The notes under the pieces were generated by a model. It worked only from the letters and a program-made list of their open reading frames with translations. It was not told the origin of the DNA and did no database searches. This document shows, piece after piece, positions 18,408-27,599 of a stretch of DNA of 64,000 bases. Position 1 is the first letter of the stretch; every line of letters begins with the position of its first letter. The translations under genes and the position numbers were made by a program. The stretch comes from Salinicola corii (lineage in GTDB: Bacteria; Pseudomonadota; Gammaproteobacteria; Pseudomonadales; Halomonadaceae), in the NCBI RefSeq assembly GCF_008298015.1, contig NZ_VTPX01000006.1:186001-250000 (forward strand), written 5' to 3'.

Positions 18408-19409
18408 ATGGAAATGTACGATCTGTCGCTGATCTGGGCCGTTATCATCGCTTTCGGCGTGATCATGTACGTGCTGATGGACGGGTTCGATCTGGGCCTG
18501 GGGATTCTGTTTCCGTTCGCCCCCGACGAAGACGCTCGCGACGTGATGATGAACTCCGTCGCACCGGTGTGGGACGGCAACGAGACCTGGCTGGTGCTCG
18601 GTGGTGCAGGTCTCATCGCCGCCTTCCCGCTGGTCTACACCATCTTGCTACCGGCGCTCTATCTCGGTGTGTTCCTGATGTTGGCAGGATTGATCTTCCG
18701 CGGCGTGGCGTTCGAGTTTCGCTTCAAGTCCAAGCGCACGCGGGGCTGGTGGAACGCGGCCTTCGCCGGCGGTTCCTTTGTTGCGGCGTTCGCCCAGGGC
18801 TGTGTGGTGGGGGCCTATATCCAGGGCTTCGAAACCGCGGATCGCGTCTACACCGGCGGGGCGTTCGATTGGTTGACACCGTTTTCGGTGCTCACCGGTA
18901 TCGGGCTGGTGGTCGGCTACACCCTGCTGGGCGCTACCTGGCTGGTGCTCAAGTCCGAGGGGCATGTCCGCGAGTGGGCGCGCGGCTTGATTCCCAAGCT
19001 GCTGATCGGCGTGCTGGCGGTATTCGTCATCGTCAGCCTGTGGACGCCCTGGATCGATCCGGGTGTGTTCGACCGTTGGTTCGACCACCTGCAGGTGATC
19101 TGGCTGCTGCCTTTCGCTGCCTTGCTCTGCGCGGCGGGAATCTACTTCGCCACGCGCCGTCGTCGTGAAGGGCTGGCGTTCCTGTTGACGCTGGGTCTGT
19201 TCATCTTCACCTACCTCGGACTGCTGGTCAGCCGTTGGCCCTACGTGATTCCGCCCGACTACACACTCTGGGACGCGGCATCTGCGCCGGAATCGCAGTT
19301 CTTCATCCTGATCGGCGTGCTGTTCGTGGTGCCGATCGTGCTGACCTACACTGCGTGGTCCTACTGGGTCTTCCGCGGCAAGGTTCGCGTCGGTGAGGGC
19401 TACCATTGA
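18408..19409 (+). CDS. cydB: cytochrome bd-type quinol oxidase subunit II (CioB-like)
   Basis: Subunit II of the bd oxidase is a 333-residue polytopic protein. The N-terminal LIWAVIIAFGVIMYVLMDGFDLGLGILFPF and the NSVAPVWDGNETWLVLGGAGLIAAFP segment are diagnostic of CydB/CioB. It partners the preceding subunit I and overlaps the start of cydD. The two-subunit oxidase and its assembly exporter CydDC are thus encoded together. Confidence 0.97.
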   Translation: MEMYDLSLIWAVIIAFGVIMYVLMDGFDLGLGILFPFAPDEDARDVMMNSVAPVWDGNETWLVLGGAGLIAAFPLVYTILLPALYLGVFLMLAGLIFRGVAFEFRFKSKRTRGWWNAAFAGGSFVAAFAQGCVVGAYIQGFETADRVYTGGAFDWLTPFSVLTGIGLVVGYTLLGATWLVLKSEGHVREWARGLIPKLLIGVLAVFVIVSLWTPWIDPGVFDRWFDHLQVIWLLPFAALLCAAGIYFATRRRREGLAFLLTLGLFIFTYLGLLVSRWPYVIPPDYTLWDAASAPESQFFILIGVLFVVPIVLTYTAWSYWVFRGKVRVGEGYH

Positions 19410-21133
19410 GCGCCGCCAGGCGATCCACGAATCCGTCACGAGAGTGGTTGATGCAGCAGGCGGTCGGTGTTCGACCCTGGTATCGAGGTGCCGTCTGCTG
19501 TGGCCTGTTGGTGGGGGTTGCCACGCTGATCCAGATGGGGGCGCTGGCCTGGGTTGTCGATCGGGTGATCTCGGATGGTGCCTCGCTAGAGGCGGTGTTC
19601 GGTGGTGTCGCCATGATCGTCGTCGCCATTGCCGCCCGGGCGCTGGCGCAGTGGGGGCAGGAAGTCTGCGGCCAGGCTTGCGGGCTGCGGGTGAAGCAGC
19701 AGGTGCGTGCCCGTCTGCTGGCGCGTCTGCAGCAACTGGGGCCGGTGCGGCTGGCGTCGCGGCATAGCGCCGGTCTCGCCAGCCAGCTGGTGGATCAGGT
19801 CGAGTCGCTGGAGGGCTACTACGCCCGGTTTTTGCCCCAGGTGGTGCTGGCGGCGCTGATCCCCATGATCTATCTCGCCGTGGTGTTCTGGCTCAACTGG
19901 CTGGCGGCGATCTGGCTGTTGATCGCGGCACCGCTGATCCCGCTGTTCATGGCGCTGATAGGGATGGGCGCCCAGCGGCTCAACGAGGCGCAGTTCCAGG
20001 CGGTCACCCGACTCTCGGGGCATTTTCTCGACCGGGTGCGAGGCATCGCCACGCTGCAATTGTTCGGACTGGCCGAGCGCAGCGTCGAGGAGGTGAGCGA
20101 GGTCGCCCACGATTATCGCCGACGCAGCCTCAAGACACTGAGGGTGGCGTTCCTGTCGTCGGCGGTGCTCGAATTCTTCGCGGCGGTTTCCGTCGCGGTG
20201 GTCGCGATCTACATCGGCTTCGGCCTGCTGGGCTACATCCAGTATGGGCCCGCCGATCGGCTCGACCTGTTTAGCGGGTTGTTCATCCTGCTGCTGGCAC
20301 CGGAGTTCTTCCAGCCACTGCGCACGCTCTCCCAGCATTACCACGACAGGGCTTCCGCTCTGGGGGCCGCCGAGGGGCTGGTGGCGCTGCTGGAGCCGGA
20401 AGCCGGTGAAGAAGGCGCGCCGGGGCGTGCGTACGATGAAACCGAGCCGGACGAGGCCCAGCGGCAGCGTCCCGGCGCGGTCGCCCTCGACGATGTCGAG
20501 CTGCGTCATCGCGGGCGTGAGCGAATCCTTGGGCCGCTGTCGCTGAAGGTCGACCCCGGCGAGGTCGTGGCGTTGATCGGTCCTTCCGGCAGTGGCAAGT
20601 CGAGCCTGCTGCAACTGATCGCGGGCTTCATAGCGCCCAGTGCGGGAAGGGTTCGGGTCACGTCAACGCCGGCGATCGCCTGGCTGGACCAGCGACCGCT
20701 GATCGTTCAGGGGACGCTGGCCGAGAACCTGCGGCTGGTGGCGCCTGGCGCCAGCGACGAGGCGTTGCGCGACGCCCTGGGGCAGGCGGGGCTGCAGGCG
20801 TGGCTCGCCTCGTCCCCGGCGGGGCTCGATACGCCACTGGGCGAGCGCGGCGCCGGGCTCTCCGGCGGTGAGGGGCAGCGGCTGGCGCTGGCGAGAGTTT
20901 TCCTTTCCCCCGCGAAGCTTGTACTGCTGGATGAACCGACGGCAGCCCTCGATCCCGAAACCGAACGCGAGGTCATCGCCGGCCTGACCCGGCTGGCTGC
21001 CAGCGGTCGTACCCTGGTCGTCGCCACCCACCATCCCGCGATCATGGCCATGGCCGGTCGCGTCCTCGCCATCAAGGGAGGCCGGCTGTCGACGGTCGAG
21101 CGCCCGGATGCTTCACGGGAGGCGTACTCATGA
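19406..21133 (+). CDS. cydD: CydD, thiol-reductant ABC exporter subunit
   Basis: CydD is one half of the heterodimeric ABC exporter of glutathione/cysteine needed for assembling bd oxidase. An N-terminal six-helix transmembrane domain is followed by an ATPase domain with Walker A GPSGSGKSS, signature LSGGEGQRLALARV and Walker B LVLLDEP. The start is TTG at 19406, overlapping the cydB stop (TTGA). An ATG at 19451 is possible, but the intervening residues NPSREWLMQQ resemble the E. coli CydD N-terminus, so the longer form is preferred. Confidence 0.94.
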   Translation: MSAARRSTNPSREWLMQQAVGVRPWYRGAVCCGLLVGVATLIQMGALAWVVDRVISDGASLEAVFGGVAMIVVAIAARALAQWGQEVCGQACGLRVKQQVRARLLARLQQLGPVRLASRHSAGLASQLVDQVESLEGYYARFLPQVVLAALIPMIYLAVVFWLNWLAAIWLLIAAPLIPLFMALIGMGAQRLNEAQFQAVTRLSGHFLDRVRGIATLQLFGLAERSVEEVSEVAHDYRRRSLKTLRVAFLSSAVLEFFAAVSVAVVAIYIGFGLLGYIQYGPADRLDLFSGLFILLLAPEFFQPLRTLSQHYHDRASALGAAEGLVALLEPEAGEEGAPGRAYDETEPDEAQRQRPGAVALDDVELRHRGRERILGPLSLKVDPGEVVALIGPSGSGKSSLLQLIAGFIAPSAGRVRVTSTPAIAWLDQRPLIVQGTLAENLRLVAPGASDEALRDALGQAGLQAWLASSPAGLDTPLGERGAGLSGGEGQRLALARVFLSPAKLVLLDEPTAALDPETEREVIAGLTRLAASGRTLVVATHHPAIMAMAGRVLAIKGGRLSTVERPDASREAYS

Positions 21134-22821
21134 AGGCACTGCTGTCACTGCGACCATGGCTTGGCGTCCTGGCCGAGCGTCGCGGCCGTCTCCTGGTCGG
21201 CGCGCTGCTGATGCTCGCCACGCTGCTCAGCGCACTCGGGCTACTGTCGTTGTCCGGCTGGTTCATCACCGCCACGGCGATCGCGGCGGTCGGCGCAAGC
21301 GGTTATCTGGACGTCTTCACCCCGGGCAGCGGTATCCGGTTCTTCGCCGTCTCGCGCACCGCCAGTCGCTATCTGGAACGGCTCTACAACCACGACACGA
21401 TATTGAGATTGCTGGCGGATCTTCGCGGGCGTGTGTTCGCCGGCCTGGTCACGCTGGATGCGCGTACGCTGGCACGTGCCCGTGCTTCCCAGTGGCTCAA
21501 TCGACTGACGGCGGATATCGACACCCTCGACAATCTCTATCTGCGCCTGCTGGCACCGCCGCTGGTGGCACTGGTCAGTGTCCTGGCATTCGCCGCTTTC
21601 GCCGGCGCCTTCCTGCCCGTGGCCGGGCTTGCGCTGCTGGCCATTCTGCTGCCGCTGGGCCTGATCGCCACCGCCGGCTGTGGCTGGTGGGGTTGGCGTG
21701 CCAGCCACCGCCGGGTCGATCGGCAGGAACGGCTGCGAACCCGGGCCATCGAGCAGGTCGAGGGACTGGCCGAATTGACCAGTTATCGGGCGCTGGAGAC
21801 GCATCGCGCGCTCTGGCGCCGCGAGGAGCAGGCGCTGCTCGACGACCAGCGTCGGCTCGGCCGGCGTACGGCGACCGGCAATCTCGTCGTCACCGTCGGC
21901 GTCCAACTGGCGACGCTGGTGGTTCTGCTGCTGGGGCTAGAGGCCTTTCGCGATGGCCAGGTCAGCGGGCCGGTGATGGTGATGCTGGCGCTGGGCACGC
22001 TGGCGGTCAGCGAGGGGCTCGGGAACCTGCCGATGGCGTTCACCCAGCTGGGCGCCACGGTGCGGGCCGCCGAGCGGCTCAATGCCCAGGCCGAGCTGAA
22101 GACGCCGCTGACCGGGGACCGGCTCATGGCCGGAGGTGCGGCGCCGTCACTGGTCTACCGGGATGTCGAGGTCACGCACGGGGCGAGAACCGTCTTCAGC
22201 GGCCTGAACCTGGTCATCGAGCCCGGTCGGCGAGTCGGCATCGTCGGCCCCTCGGGGATCGGCAAGTCGACATTGGCGCAGTTGGCGGTACGGGCGTTCG
22301 ATCCCCAGGCGGGGCGGGTCGAATTCGCGCAGCAAGATGTCTCCCGGGTTTCGCCCGACTCGTTGAGGGCGCGAATCGGTTATCTCACCCAGCGCAGCGA
22401 GCTGTTCCACGACACCCTGGCCGCCAACCTGCGCATGGGGGACCCGGACGCCAGCGACGCCGAATTGTGGGCCGTGCTGGAAAGCGTCGAACTCGAGCCC
22501 TGGGCGCGGTCGCTGCCGGACGGCCTGGAAACCTGGGTCGGCGAGCAGGGACGGCAGCTCTCCGGCGGGCAGGCGCGCCGGGTGGCATTGGCGCGGGTGA
22601 TGCTGCGCAACTCGCCGCTGGTGATCCTGGATGAACCTCTGAGCGGACTGGATGCCGAGACGGCGGCCTCGATCAAGTCGGCACTGGATGCGTGGCTGGC
22701 GGGACGCTCTGCGCTGCTGCTGGGCCACGATCCCCAGGCGTTGCCAACCTGCGACGACTGCTGGCGGTTGATGCCGGCCGAGGCGGGAAGGGTCGGAGAG
22801 CGTGGGTTGTCAAAAATGTAG
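21130..22821 (+). CDS. cydC: CydC, thiol-reductant ABC exporter subunit
   Basis: This is the second half of the CydDC exporter, 563 residues. The transmembrane domain includes [16 protein letters not shown] and [16 protein letters not shown], typical of CydC. The ATPase domain has Walker [10 protein letters not shown], signature [14 protein letters not shown] and Walker B LVILDEP. It overlaps cydD by 4 bp. Its stop codon (22819-22821) lies inside a palindrome attributed to the regulation of the next gene, so the two transcription units abut tightly. Confidence 0.95.
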   Translation: MKALLSLRPWLGVLAERRGRLLVGALLMLATLLSALGLLSLSGWFITATAIAAVGASGYLDVFTPGSGIRFFAVSRTASRYLERLYNHDTILRLLADLRGRVFAGLVTLDARTLARARASQWLNRLTADIDTLDNLYLRLLAPPLVALVSVLAFAAFAGAFLPVAGLALLAILLPLGLIATAGCGWWGWRASHRRVDRQERLRTRAIEQVEGLAELTSYRALETHRALWRREEQALLDDQRRLGRRTATGNLVVTVGVQLATLVVLLLGLEAFRDGQVSGPVMVMLALGTLAVSEGLGNLPMAFTQLGATVRAAERLNAQAELKTPLTGDRLMAGGAAPSLVYRDVEVTHGARTVFSGLNLVIEPGRRVGIVGPSGIGKSTLAQLAVRAFDPQAGRVEFAQQDVSRVSPDSLRARIGYLTQRSELFHDTLAANLRMGDPDASDAELWAVLESVELEPWARSLPDGLETWVGEQGRQLSGGQARRVALARVMLRNSPLVILDEPLSGLDAETAASIKSALDAWLAGRSALLLGHDPQALPTCDDCWRLMPAEAGRVGERGLSKM

Positions 22822-22828
22822 ACATTTT
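22813..22828. promoter_or_regulatory. palindrome upstream of gcdH, site 1
   Basis: This is an AAAATGT / ACATTTT inverted repeat with 7-bp arms around a central AG. It overlaps the last codons of cydC and lies about 100 bp before gcdH. Its TGT-N2-ACA core is that of FCD-type GntR operators. Its centre is exactly 20 bp (two helical turns) from a second palindrome, which suggests cooperative binding, presumably by the GntR protein encoded at 25464-26159. Confidence 0.55.
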
Positions 22829-22836
22829 GCCAATAG

Positions 22837-22844
22837 TGTCGACA
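22837..22844. promoter_or_regulatory. TGTCGACA palindrome upstream of gcdH, site 2
   Basis: TGTCGACA is a perfect 8-bp palindrome between flanking CCAA and TTGG, 82 bp before the gcdH start. It is related to the TGTCGAT and TATCGACA elements upstream of the GntR gene at about 26202-26230. A repressor or activator site is inferred from repetition and spacing. Confidence 0.5.
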
Positions 22845-22925
22845 TTGGTGATGGCGTTACTCTCACTATCTGATCGTCCGCGCCGTCGAAGCCGGGCGAT
22901 TCCATCGATACCAGGAGCGCCAGCC

Positions 22926-24104
22926 ATGTCCGGTTTCCAGTGGGACGACCCTTTTCTGTTCGACCAGCAGCTCGGCGACGAGGAGCGCCAGATTCAGCAA
23001 CTGGCACGCGACTACTGCCAGGAGCGCCTGCAGCCGCGCGTGCTGGAGGCCTTCGAACGCGACCATTTCGACCGCGAGATCCTGCGCGAGATGGGCGGGC
23101 TCGGACTGCTGGGAGCCACGGTGGCCGAAGCCTATGGCGGGGCGGGCGCCAACCACGTGGCCTACGGTCTGATCGCGCGGGAGGTCGAGCGGGTCGACTC
23201 CGGCTACCGCTCCGCCATGAGCGTGCAGTCGTCGCTGGTGATGCACCCGATCGAGGCCTATGGCACCGAGGCGCAGAAGCAGCGCTACCTGCCCGAACTG
23301 GCGAGCGGCGAGATGGTGGGCTGTTTCGGGCTGACCGAGCCCAACGCGGGTTCCGACCCCGGCGGCATGCAGACGCGGGCCAGGAAGGTCGATGGCGGTT
23401 ATCGTCTCAGCGGCCAGAAGATGTGGATCACCAACAGTCCCATCGCCGATGTCGCCGTGGTGTGGGCGAAATCCGATGCCCATGAAGGCAAGATCAAGGG
23501 GTTTCTGGTCGACCGCGGCGCCGAGGGCTTCTCCACGCCCACCATCCAGGCCAAGGCCTCGCTGCGCGCCTCGGTCACCGGCGAGATCGTGCTGGACGAC
23601 GTGTTCGTGTCGGAGGAGGCGCTGCTGCCTGGCGCCTCCGGCCTGGGCGGGCCGTTCGGATGTCTCAACAAGGCCCGCTACGGGATCGGCTGGGGCACCA
23701 TGGGTGCAGCGGAGTTCTGCTGGCACGCCGCGCGCCAGTACACCCTGGATCGGGAGCAGTTCGGCCGGCCGCTCGCCGCCACCCAACTGGTTCAGGTCAA
23801 GCTGGCCGACATGCAGACGGAGATCGCGCTGGGCCTCCAGGCGTGTCTGCGCGTCGGGCGCCTGCTGGACGCGGGCCAGGCGACCCCGGAAATGATCTCG
23901 CTGATCAAGCGCAATCATTGCGGCAAGGCGCTCGATATTGCCCGTATGTCGCGAGACATGCACGGCGGCAACGGCATCTCATTGGAGTTCGGCGTGATCC
24001 GCCACATGATCAATCTGGAGACGGTCAACACCTACGAGGGGACCCACGACGTCCATGCCCTGATCCTGGGGCGTGCCCAGACCGGTATCCAGGCGTTCGG
24101 GTGA
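22926..24104 (+). CDS. gcdH: glutaryl-CoA dehydrogenase
   Basis: GcdH is an FAD enzyme that oxidises and decarboxylates glutaryl-CoA to crotonyl-CoA in lysine and glutarate breakdown. The acyl-CoA dehydrogenase fold is complete in 392 residues: [18 protein letters not shown] and [18 protein letters not shown] in the middle, and at the C-terminus [24 protein letters not shown], where E371 is the catalytic base; this tail is diagnostic of glutaryl-CoA dehydrogenases. The ATG at 22926 has AGGAG upstream. The open frame extends left only through non-coding sequence. A CoA transferase follows 5 bp later. Confidence 0.95.
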   Translation: MSGFQWDDPFLFDQQLGDEERQIQQLARDYCQERLQPRVLEAFERDHFDREILREMGGLGLLGATVAEAYGGAGANHVAYGLIAREVERVDSGYRSAMSVQSSLVMHPIEAYGTEAQKQRYLPELASGEMVGCFGLTEPNAGSDPGGMQTRARKVDGGYRLSGQKMWITNSPIADVAVVWAKSDAHEGKIKGFLVDRGAEGFSTPTIQAKASLRASVTGEIVLDDVFVSEEALLPGASGLGGPFGCLNKARYGIGWGTMGAAEFCWHAARQYTLDREQFGRPLAATQLVQVKLADMQTEIALGLQACLRVGRLLDAGQATPEMISLIKRNHCGKALDIARMSRDMHGGNGISLEFGVIRHMINLETVNTYEGTHDVHALILGRAQTGIQAFG

Positions 24105-24109
24105 CGGCG

Positions 24110-25441
24110 ATGAGTGAGATCTCCCGGCCGCTGGCCGGCCTCAAGGTGCTGGACCTCTCGAGGGTCCTTGCCGGCCCCTGGTGTACTCAGCAACTGGCGG
24201 ATCTCGGCGCAGAGGTGATCAAGGTCGAGAGGCCGGGGCGGGGCGACGATACCCGCGCCTGGGGCCCGCCTTGGCTCGACGGCGTCGGCACAGGGGCGGA
24301 AACACGAGACTCGACGGAGTCGGGTGCCGGCACGGGGCCGGGTGCCGAGACAGGAAACTCGACGGAGTCGGGTACCGGCACGGGTTCGGGTGCCGGGATG
24401 AAACAGTCCGCCTACTTCCTGAGCGCCAACCGCGGCAAGCGCTCGGTCGCCGTCGACCTGTCCACCGCGAAGGGGCAGGAGCTGGTTCGGCGCCTGGCAA
24501 TGAAGGCCGATGTCGTGATCGAGAACTTCAAGGTCGGCGGGCTGGCTGCCTACGGGCTCGACTACGCCAGCCTCCAGCCACTCAAGCCGGACCTGATCTA
24601 CTGTTCGATCACCGGGTTCGGCCAGGACGGGCCCTATGCCGGCCGCGCCGGCTACGACTTCCTGATCCAGGGCATGGGCGGGCTGATGAGCCTGACCGGA
24701 GCGCCCGACGCGCAAGGCGGCGAGCCGACGAAGGTAGGCGTCGCGATCACCGATATCTTCACCGGGCTCTACGCCGCCAACGCGATCCTGGCGGCGCTGC
24801 GTCGCCGGGATGCGACCGGCGAGGGCGGCTACATCGACATGGCGCTGCTGGATGTCCAGGTCGGCGTACTCGCCAATCAGGCACTCAACTACCTCACCAG
24901 CGGCCAGACGCCGCAGCGCATGGGCAATGCGCATCCCAACATCGTGCCGTATCAGGCGTTCGCCGCCGCCGATGGTCATTTCATCGTGACCGTGGGCAAC
25001 GACAGCCAGTTTCGCCATCTGTGCGAGGCGCTGGGCGAACCGGCGTGGGCGTGGGACCCGCGTTTCGCCACCAATGCCCAGCGGGTCGCCCATCGCGAGG
25101 CGTTGGTCGCGCTGTTGGAGAAGCGGTTGATCGCCCGGCCCCGCGACGAGTGGCTGGCGCTGCTGGAGGCCCACGGCGTGCCCTGCGGGCCCATCAATAC
25201 GCTCGATCAGGTCTTCGACGACCCCCAGGTGCGGCATCGCGGCATGTGCCAGGAGAGCGTCATGGGGGATGGGCGCCGTGCCAGGCTGGTGGGCAACCCG
25301 ATCACGCTGGATGGCTGTCGGATGACATCGTGGCAGTCGCCGCCGCGGCTGGGCGAGCATACGGCATGCGTCCTGAGCGAGTGGTTGGCGCTGGATGCCG
25401 AGGCGCTGGCGGATCTGCGTCGCGCTGGGGCGATTGTCTGA
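24110..25441 (+). CDS. CaiB/BaiF-family CoA transferase, probably glutarate-specific
   Basis: This is a class III CoA transferase of 443 residues that likely moves CoA onto glutarate, making the substrate of the adjacent GcdH. Family features include LAGLKVLDLSRVLAGPWCTQQLADLGAEVIKVE, FLSANRGKRSVAVDLS, ITGFGQDGPYAGRAGYDF and the likely catalytic Asp in DMALLD (D248). The ATG at 24110 matches the family N-terminus. Residues 65-96 are an inserted Gly/Thr/Ser-rich tandem repeat not expected in the family, placed in a loop before the FLSANRGKRS motif. Confidence 0.9.
   Translation: MSEISRPLAGLKVLDLSRVLAGPWCTQQLADLGAEVIKVERPGRGDDTRAWGPPWLDGVGTGAETRDSTESGAGTGPGAETGNSTESGTGTGSGAGMKQSAYFLSANRGKRSVAVDLSTAKGQELVRRLAMKADVVIENFKVGGLAAYGLDYASLQPLKPDLIYCSITGFGQDGPYAGRAGYDFLIQGMGGLMSLTGAPDAQGGEPTKVGVAITDIFTGLYAANAILAALRRRDATGEGGYIDMALLDVQVGVLANQALNYLTSGQTPQRMGNAHPNIVPYQAFAAADGHFIVTVGNDSQFRHLCEALGEPAWAWDPRFATNAQRVAHREALVALLEKRLIARPRDEWLALLEAHGVPCGPINTLDQVFDDPQVRHRGMCQESVMGDGRRARLVGNPITLDGCRMTSWQSPPRLGEHTACVLSEWLALDAEALADLRRAGAIV
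24302..24397 (+). repeat. in-frame 48-bp tandem duplication inside CoA transferase gene
   Basis: Two adjacent 48-bp units (24302-24349 and 24350-24397) encode TRDSTESGAGTGPGAE and TGNSTESGTGTGSGAG. They differ at a few positions, and each also contains shorter GGTGCCGG/GGTACCGG internal repetition. The frame is kept, so the protein gains 32 low-complexity residues. Confidence 0.9.
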
Positions 25442-25463
25442 TCGATGCCCCGGTTGCCGCTCT

Positions 25464-26159
25464 CTAGGGCCTGTTCACACCATACGCCTCGAGCCGCTCG
25501 CGGATGATCGGCACCGGCGTCATCAGGTGTTCGCGCATCATGCGGCTGGCGGCCGTGGCATCACGTGACAGGATCGTGTTCACCAGGGCCTGATGCTCGC
25601 AATGCTTGTCGGCCAGAGCCTGCGCCGAGAAGACGGTCCGACGTAGCCATAGATGGCGATAGCGCTGCGCCTGATCGAACAAAGCCGCCCGCGACTGCAG
25701 CAGCGGCAGGCAGTCGCAGCCGGCGACCATGGCGTCGTGAAGCGCCTGGTGTCGCTTGTCCCAGCGTTCGAGCATCTCCTCGCCGTCGTTGACCCGGTCG
25801 ACCTTGGCCAGGGTATGCGCCCGGGCCAGGATCGAGGCCTCCCAGTCATCGTCGCCGCGCTCGATGGCCAGGCGTATCAGCAGGCCCTCGAGTTCGGCGC
25901 GAGCGTCGTAGATCGCGGCCAGTTCGGCCATCGACATCGGCGCCACGCGATAGCCACGCTGGCTGATCCCGGTGACCAGGCGTTCGCCGATCAGCCGGGT
26001 CAAGGCCTCCCGCAAGGGGCCGACGCCGGTGGCGTAGCTAGCCTTCAGCCGGCTCATCAGCAGCTTTTCCTGTGGTGCATAGACGCCGCGGATGATATCC
26101 GCCTTCAGGCGTCGGTAGACGTCGAGCGCGGTGGGGGATCGTTCGGAAGTTGCGGTCAT
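25464..26159 (-). CDS. GntR-family (FCD) regulator, CsiR/GlaR-like
   Basis: This is a 231-residue transcription factor with an N-terminal winged helix (residues about 10-80: LDVYRRLKADIIRGVYAPQEKLLMSRLK, GVGPLREALTRLIGERLV, GYRVAPMS) and a C-terminal FCD ligand domain (IYDARAELEGLLIRLAIE through HRQLHD-like KRHQALHDAMVAGC). It resembles E. coli CsiR/GlaR, which senses glutarate; location convergent with the GcdH/CoA transferase genes supports the same inducer. The start is uncertain: ATG 26159 is given, and ATG 26186 would add nine residues. Confidence 0.85.
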   Translation of the reverse strand: MTATSERSPTALDVYRRLKADIIRGVYAPQEKLLMSRLKASYATGVGPLREALTRLIGERLVTGISQRGYRVAPMSMAELAAIYDARAELEGLLIRLAIERGDDDWEASILARAHTLAKVDRVNDGEEMLERWDKRHQALHDAMVAGCDCLPLLQSRAALFDQAQRYRHLWLRRTVFSAQALADKHCEHQALVNTILSRDATAASRMMREHLMTPVPIIRERLEAYGVNRP

Positions 26160-26201
26160 CGCCAGGCCCTGTCGGCGTCGATACATGTCGGTTTCCCAAT
26201 T

Positions 26202-26230
26202 CTGTCGATGTCGAAGGAAAATATCGACAC
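26202..26230. promoter_or_regulatory. candidate operator cluster upstream of GntR gene
   Basis: TGTCGAT and TATCGACA elements lie in inverted orientation upstream of the GntR gene, with a further ATCGACAT near 26253. They share the TGTCGA/TCGACA half-site with the palindrome before gcdH. Autoregulation by the GntR protein is the simplest reading. Confidence 0.35.
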
Positions 26231-26390
26231 CTATCCCGAGCCGATCGACATCCGACGAGAGGCGCATTGTGACCGTTGGCCATGCCGACCAGAATGAGCG
26301 TGAAACCTTCGACGCTGCCGTGCGTTCTTCCGGTGTCGTCATGCACTGGGTCCTTCGTGCATCGGCATCCGTCATGAAGCGAGGTTCGCC

Positions 26391-27599
26391 ATGCCGTTCA
26401 CCACGCCGCACCAGATCGAGCAGCACATCGCCAGGACCATGGCGTTCTACCACCCGCGCTGCATCGATCCCCAGGCGGGTTTCTACCACTATCTCACCGA
26501 CGACGGATATCTCTATAACCGCCACCATCGACATCTCGTCTCCAGCGCCGGCTACGTGATCATCTACGCCCGCTCCGCGATGCATACCGGCGCGCCCGAG
26601 GCCCTCAAATGGGCACGCCACGGGCTGAAGTTCATCGAGGATAGGCACTACCAGACCCTTACCCAGGGGTTCGCCTGGACGCTGGATCATGGGAAGGCGG
26701 AAGACACCAACCACCACTGCTACGGGTTGGCCTGGGTCATGCTGGCCTACGCGATGGCGCTGAAGGCCGGGGTTTCCGAGGCACGAACCGGGCTCGATCG
26801 GGTCCGTGCCTTGATGGATCGAAGGTTCTTCGAGTCTCACACGCAGCTCTACGCCGCTGAAGCGGACGCGAACTGGCACCTGACGGGCTACCGTGGCCAG
26901 AGCGTCAATCAGCGGAGCTGCGAAGCGCTGATCGCGGCGTTCGATGCCACCGGTGAGGCTGCCTTTCTCGACCGGGCGCTGGGTATCGCCCGGACGCTAT
27001 GGCGCCGGCTCGCCCCCATGGGCGATGGCTGGCTATGGGAGAACTACGATCGCGACTGGCATATCGATTTTGACTATCGCCGCGACCGCCCCGACGATCT
27101 CTTCCGGCCCTGGGGGTTCCAGATCGGTCATCAGACCGGGTGGGTCAGGCTGCTGCTGCGACTCCATCACCATCGTCCGGATGAGGCCTGGCTGCTCCCG
27201 ACGGCGCGCCGGCTGTTCACCGAGGCAGTGGAAAAGGGGTGGGACGACAAGTATGGCGGCTTGATCTGCGGGGCGGATTTCAACCGCCTGCCTCTCAATC
27301 GGGACAAGGTCTACTGGGTCCAGGCCGAGAGCCTGGCCGCCGCCGCGATGCTCGGCGATCTGACCGGGGAGGCGCGCTACTGGCGCTGGTACGACAAGAT
27401 CGCCAACTACTGCTGGCAGCACATGATCGATCACGAGCACGGTGGCTGGTATCGCATTCTGACCCCGGACAACCGACGCTACTCGCGGGAGAAGAGCCCG
27501 GCGCCCAAGACCGACTGCCACAATCTTTGCGCCTGCTACGACATCCTGCCGATCATGCAGCGACAGCACGGCGAGCGCGAGGCGGTATCATCGCTATGA
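26391..27599 (+). CDS. AGE-family sugar epimerase/isomerase
   Basis: This 402-residue protein has the (alpha/alpha)6-barrel pattern of the N-acylglucosamine 2-epimerase family, with many conserved aromatic and His positions: QGFAWTLDHGKAEDTNHHCYGLAW, NWHLTGYRGQSVNQRSCEALI, PWGFQIGHQTGWVRLLLRL and EHGGWYRILTPDNR. Members interconvert aldoses and ketoses such as mannose/fructose or sulfoquinovose. The exact substrate cannot be read from sequence. GAGG precedes the ATG. It is divergent from the GntR gene and overlaps the convergent SulP gene by 6 bp. Confidence 0.85.
   Translation: MPFTTPHQIEQHIARTMAFYHPRCIDPQAGFYHYLTDDGYLYNRHHRHLVSSAGYVIIYARSAMHTGAPEALKWARHGLKFIEDRHYQTLTQGFAWTLDHGKAEDTNHHCYGLAWVMLAYAMALKAGVSEARTGLDRVRALMDRRFFESHTQLYAAEADANWHLTGYRGQSVNQRSCEALIAAFDATGEAAFLDRALGIARTLWRRLAPMGDGWLWENYDRDWHIDFDYRRDRPDDLFRPWGFQIGHQTGWVRLLLRLHHHRPDEAWLLPTARRLFTEAVEKGWDDKYGGLICGADFNRLPLNRDKVYWVQAESLAAAAMLGDLTGEARYWRWYDKIANYCWQHMIDHEHGGWYRILTPDNRRYSREKSPAPKTDCHNLCACYDILPIMQRQHGEREAVSSL

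Noticed and set aside
22866-25360. Long minus-strand frames opposite gcdH and the CoA transferase
   Set aside because: They are mirror frames of real genes in high-GC DNA, with Arg/Pro/His-rich translations and no family resemblance.
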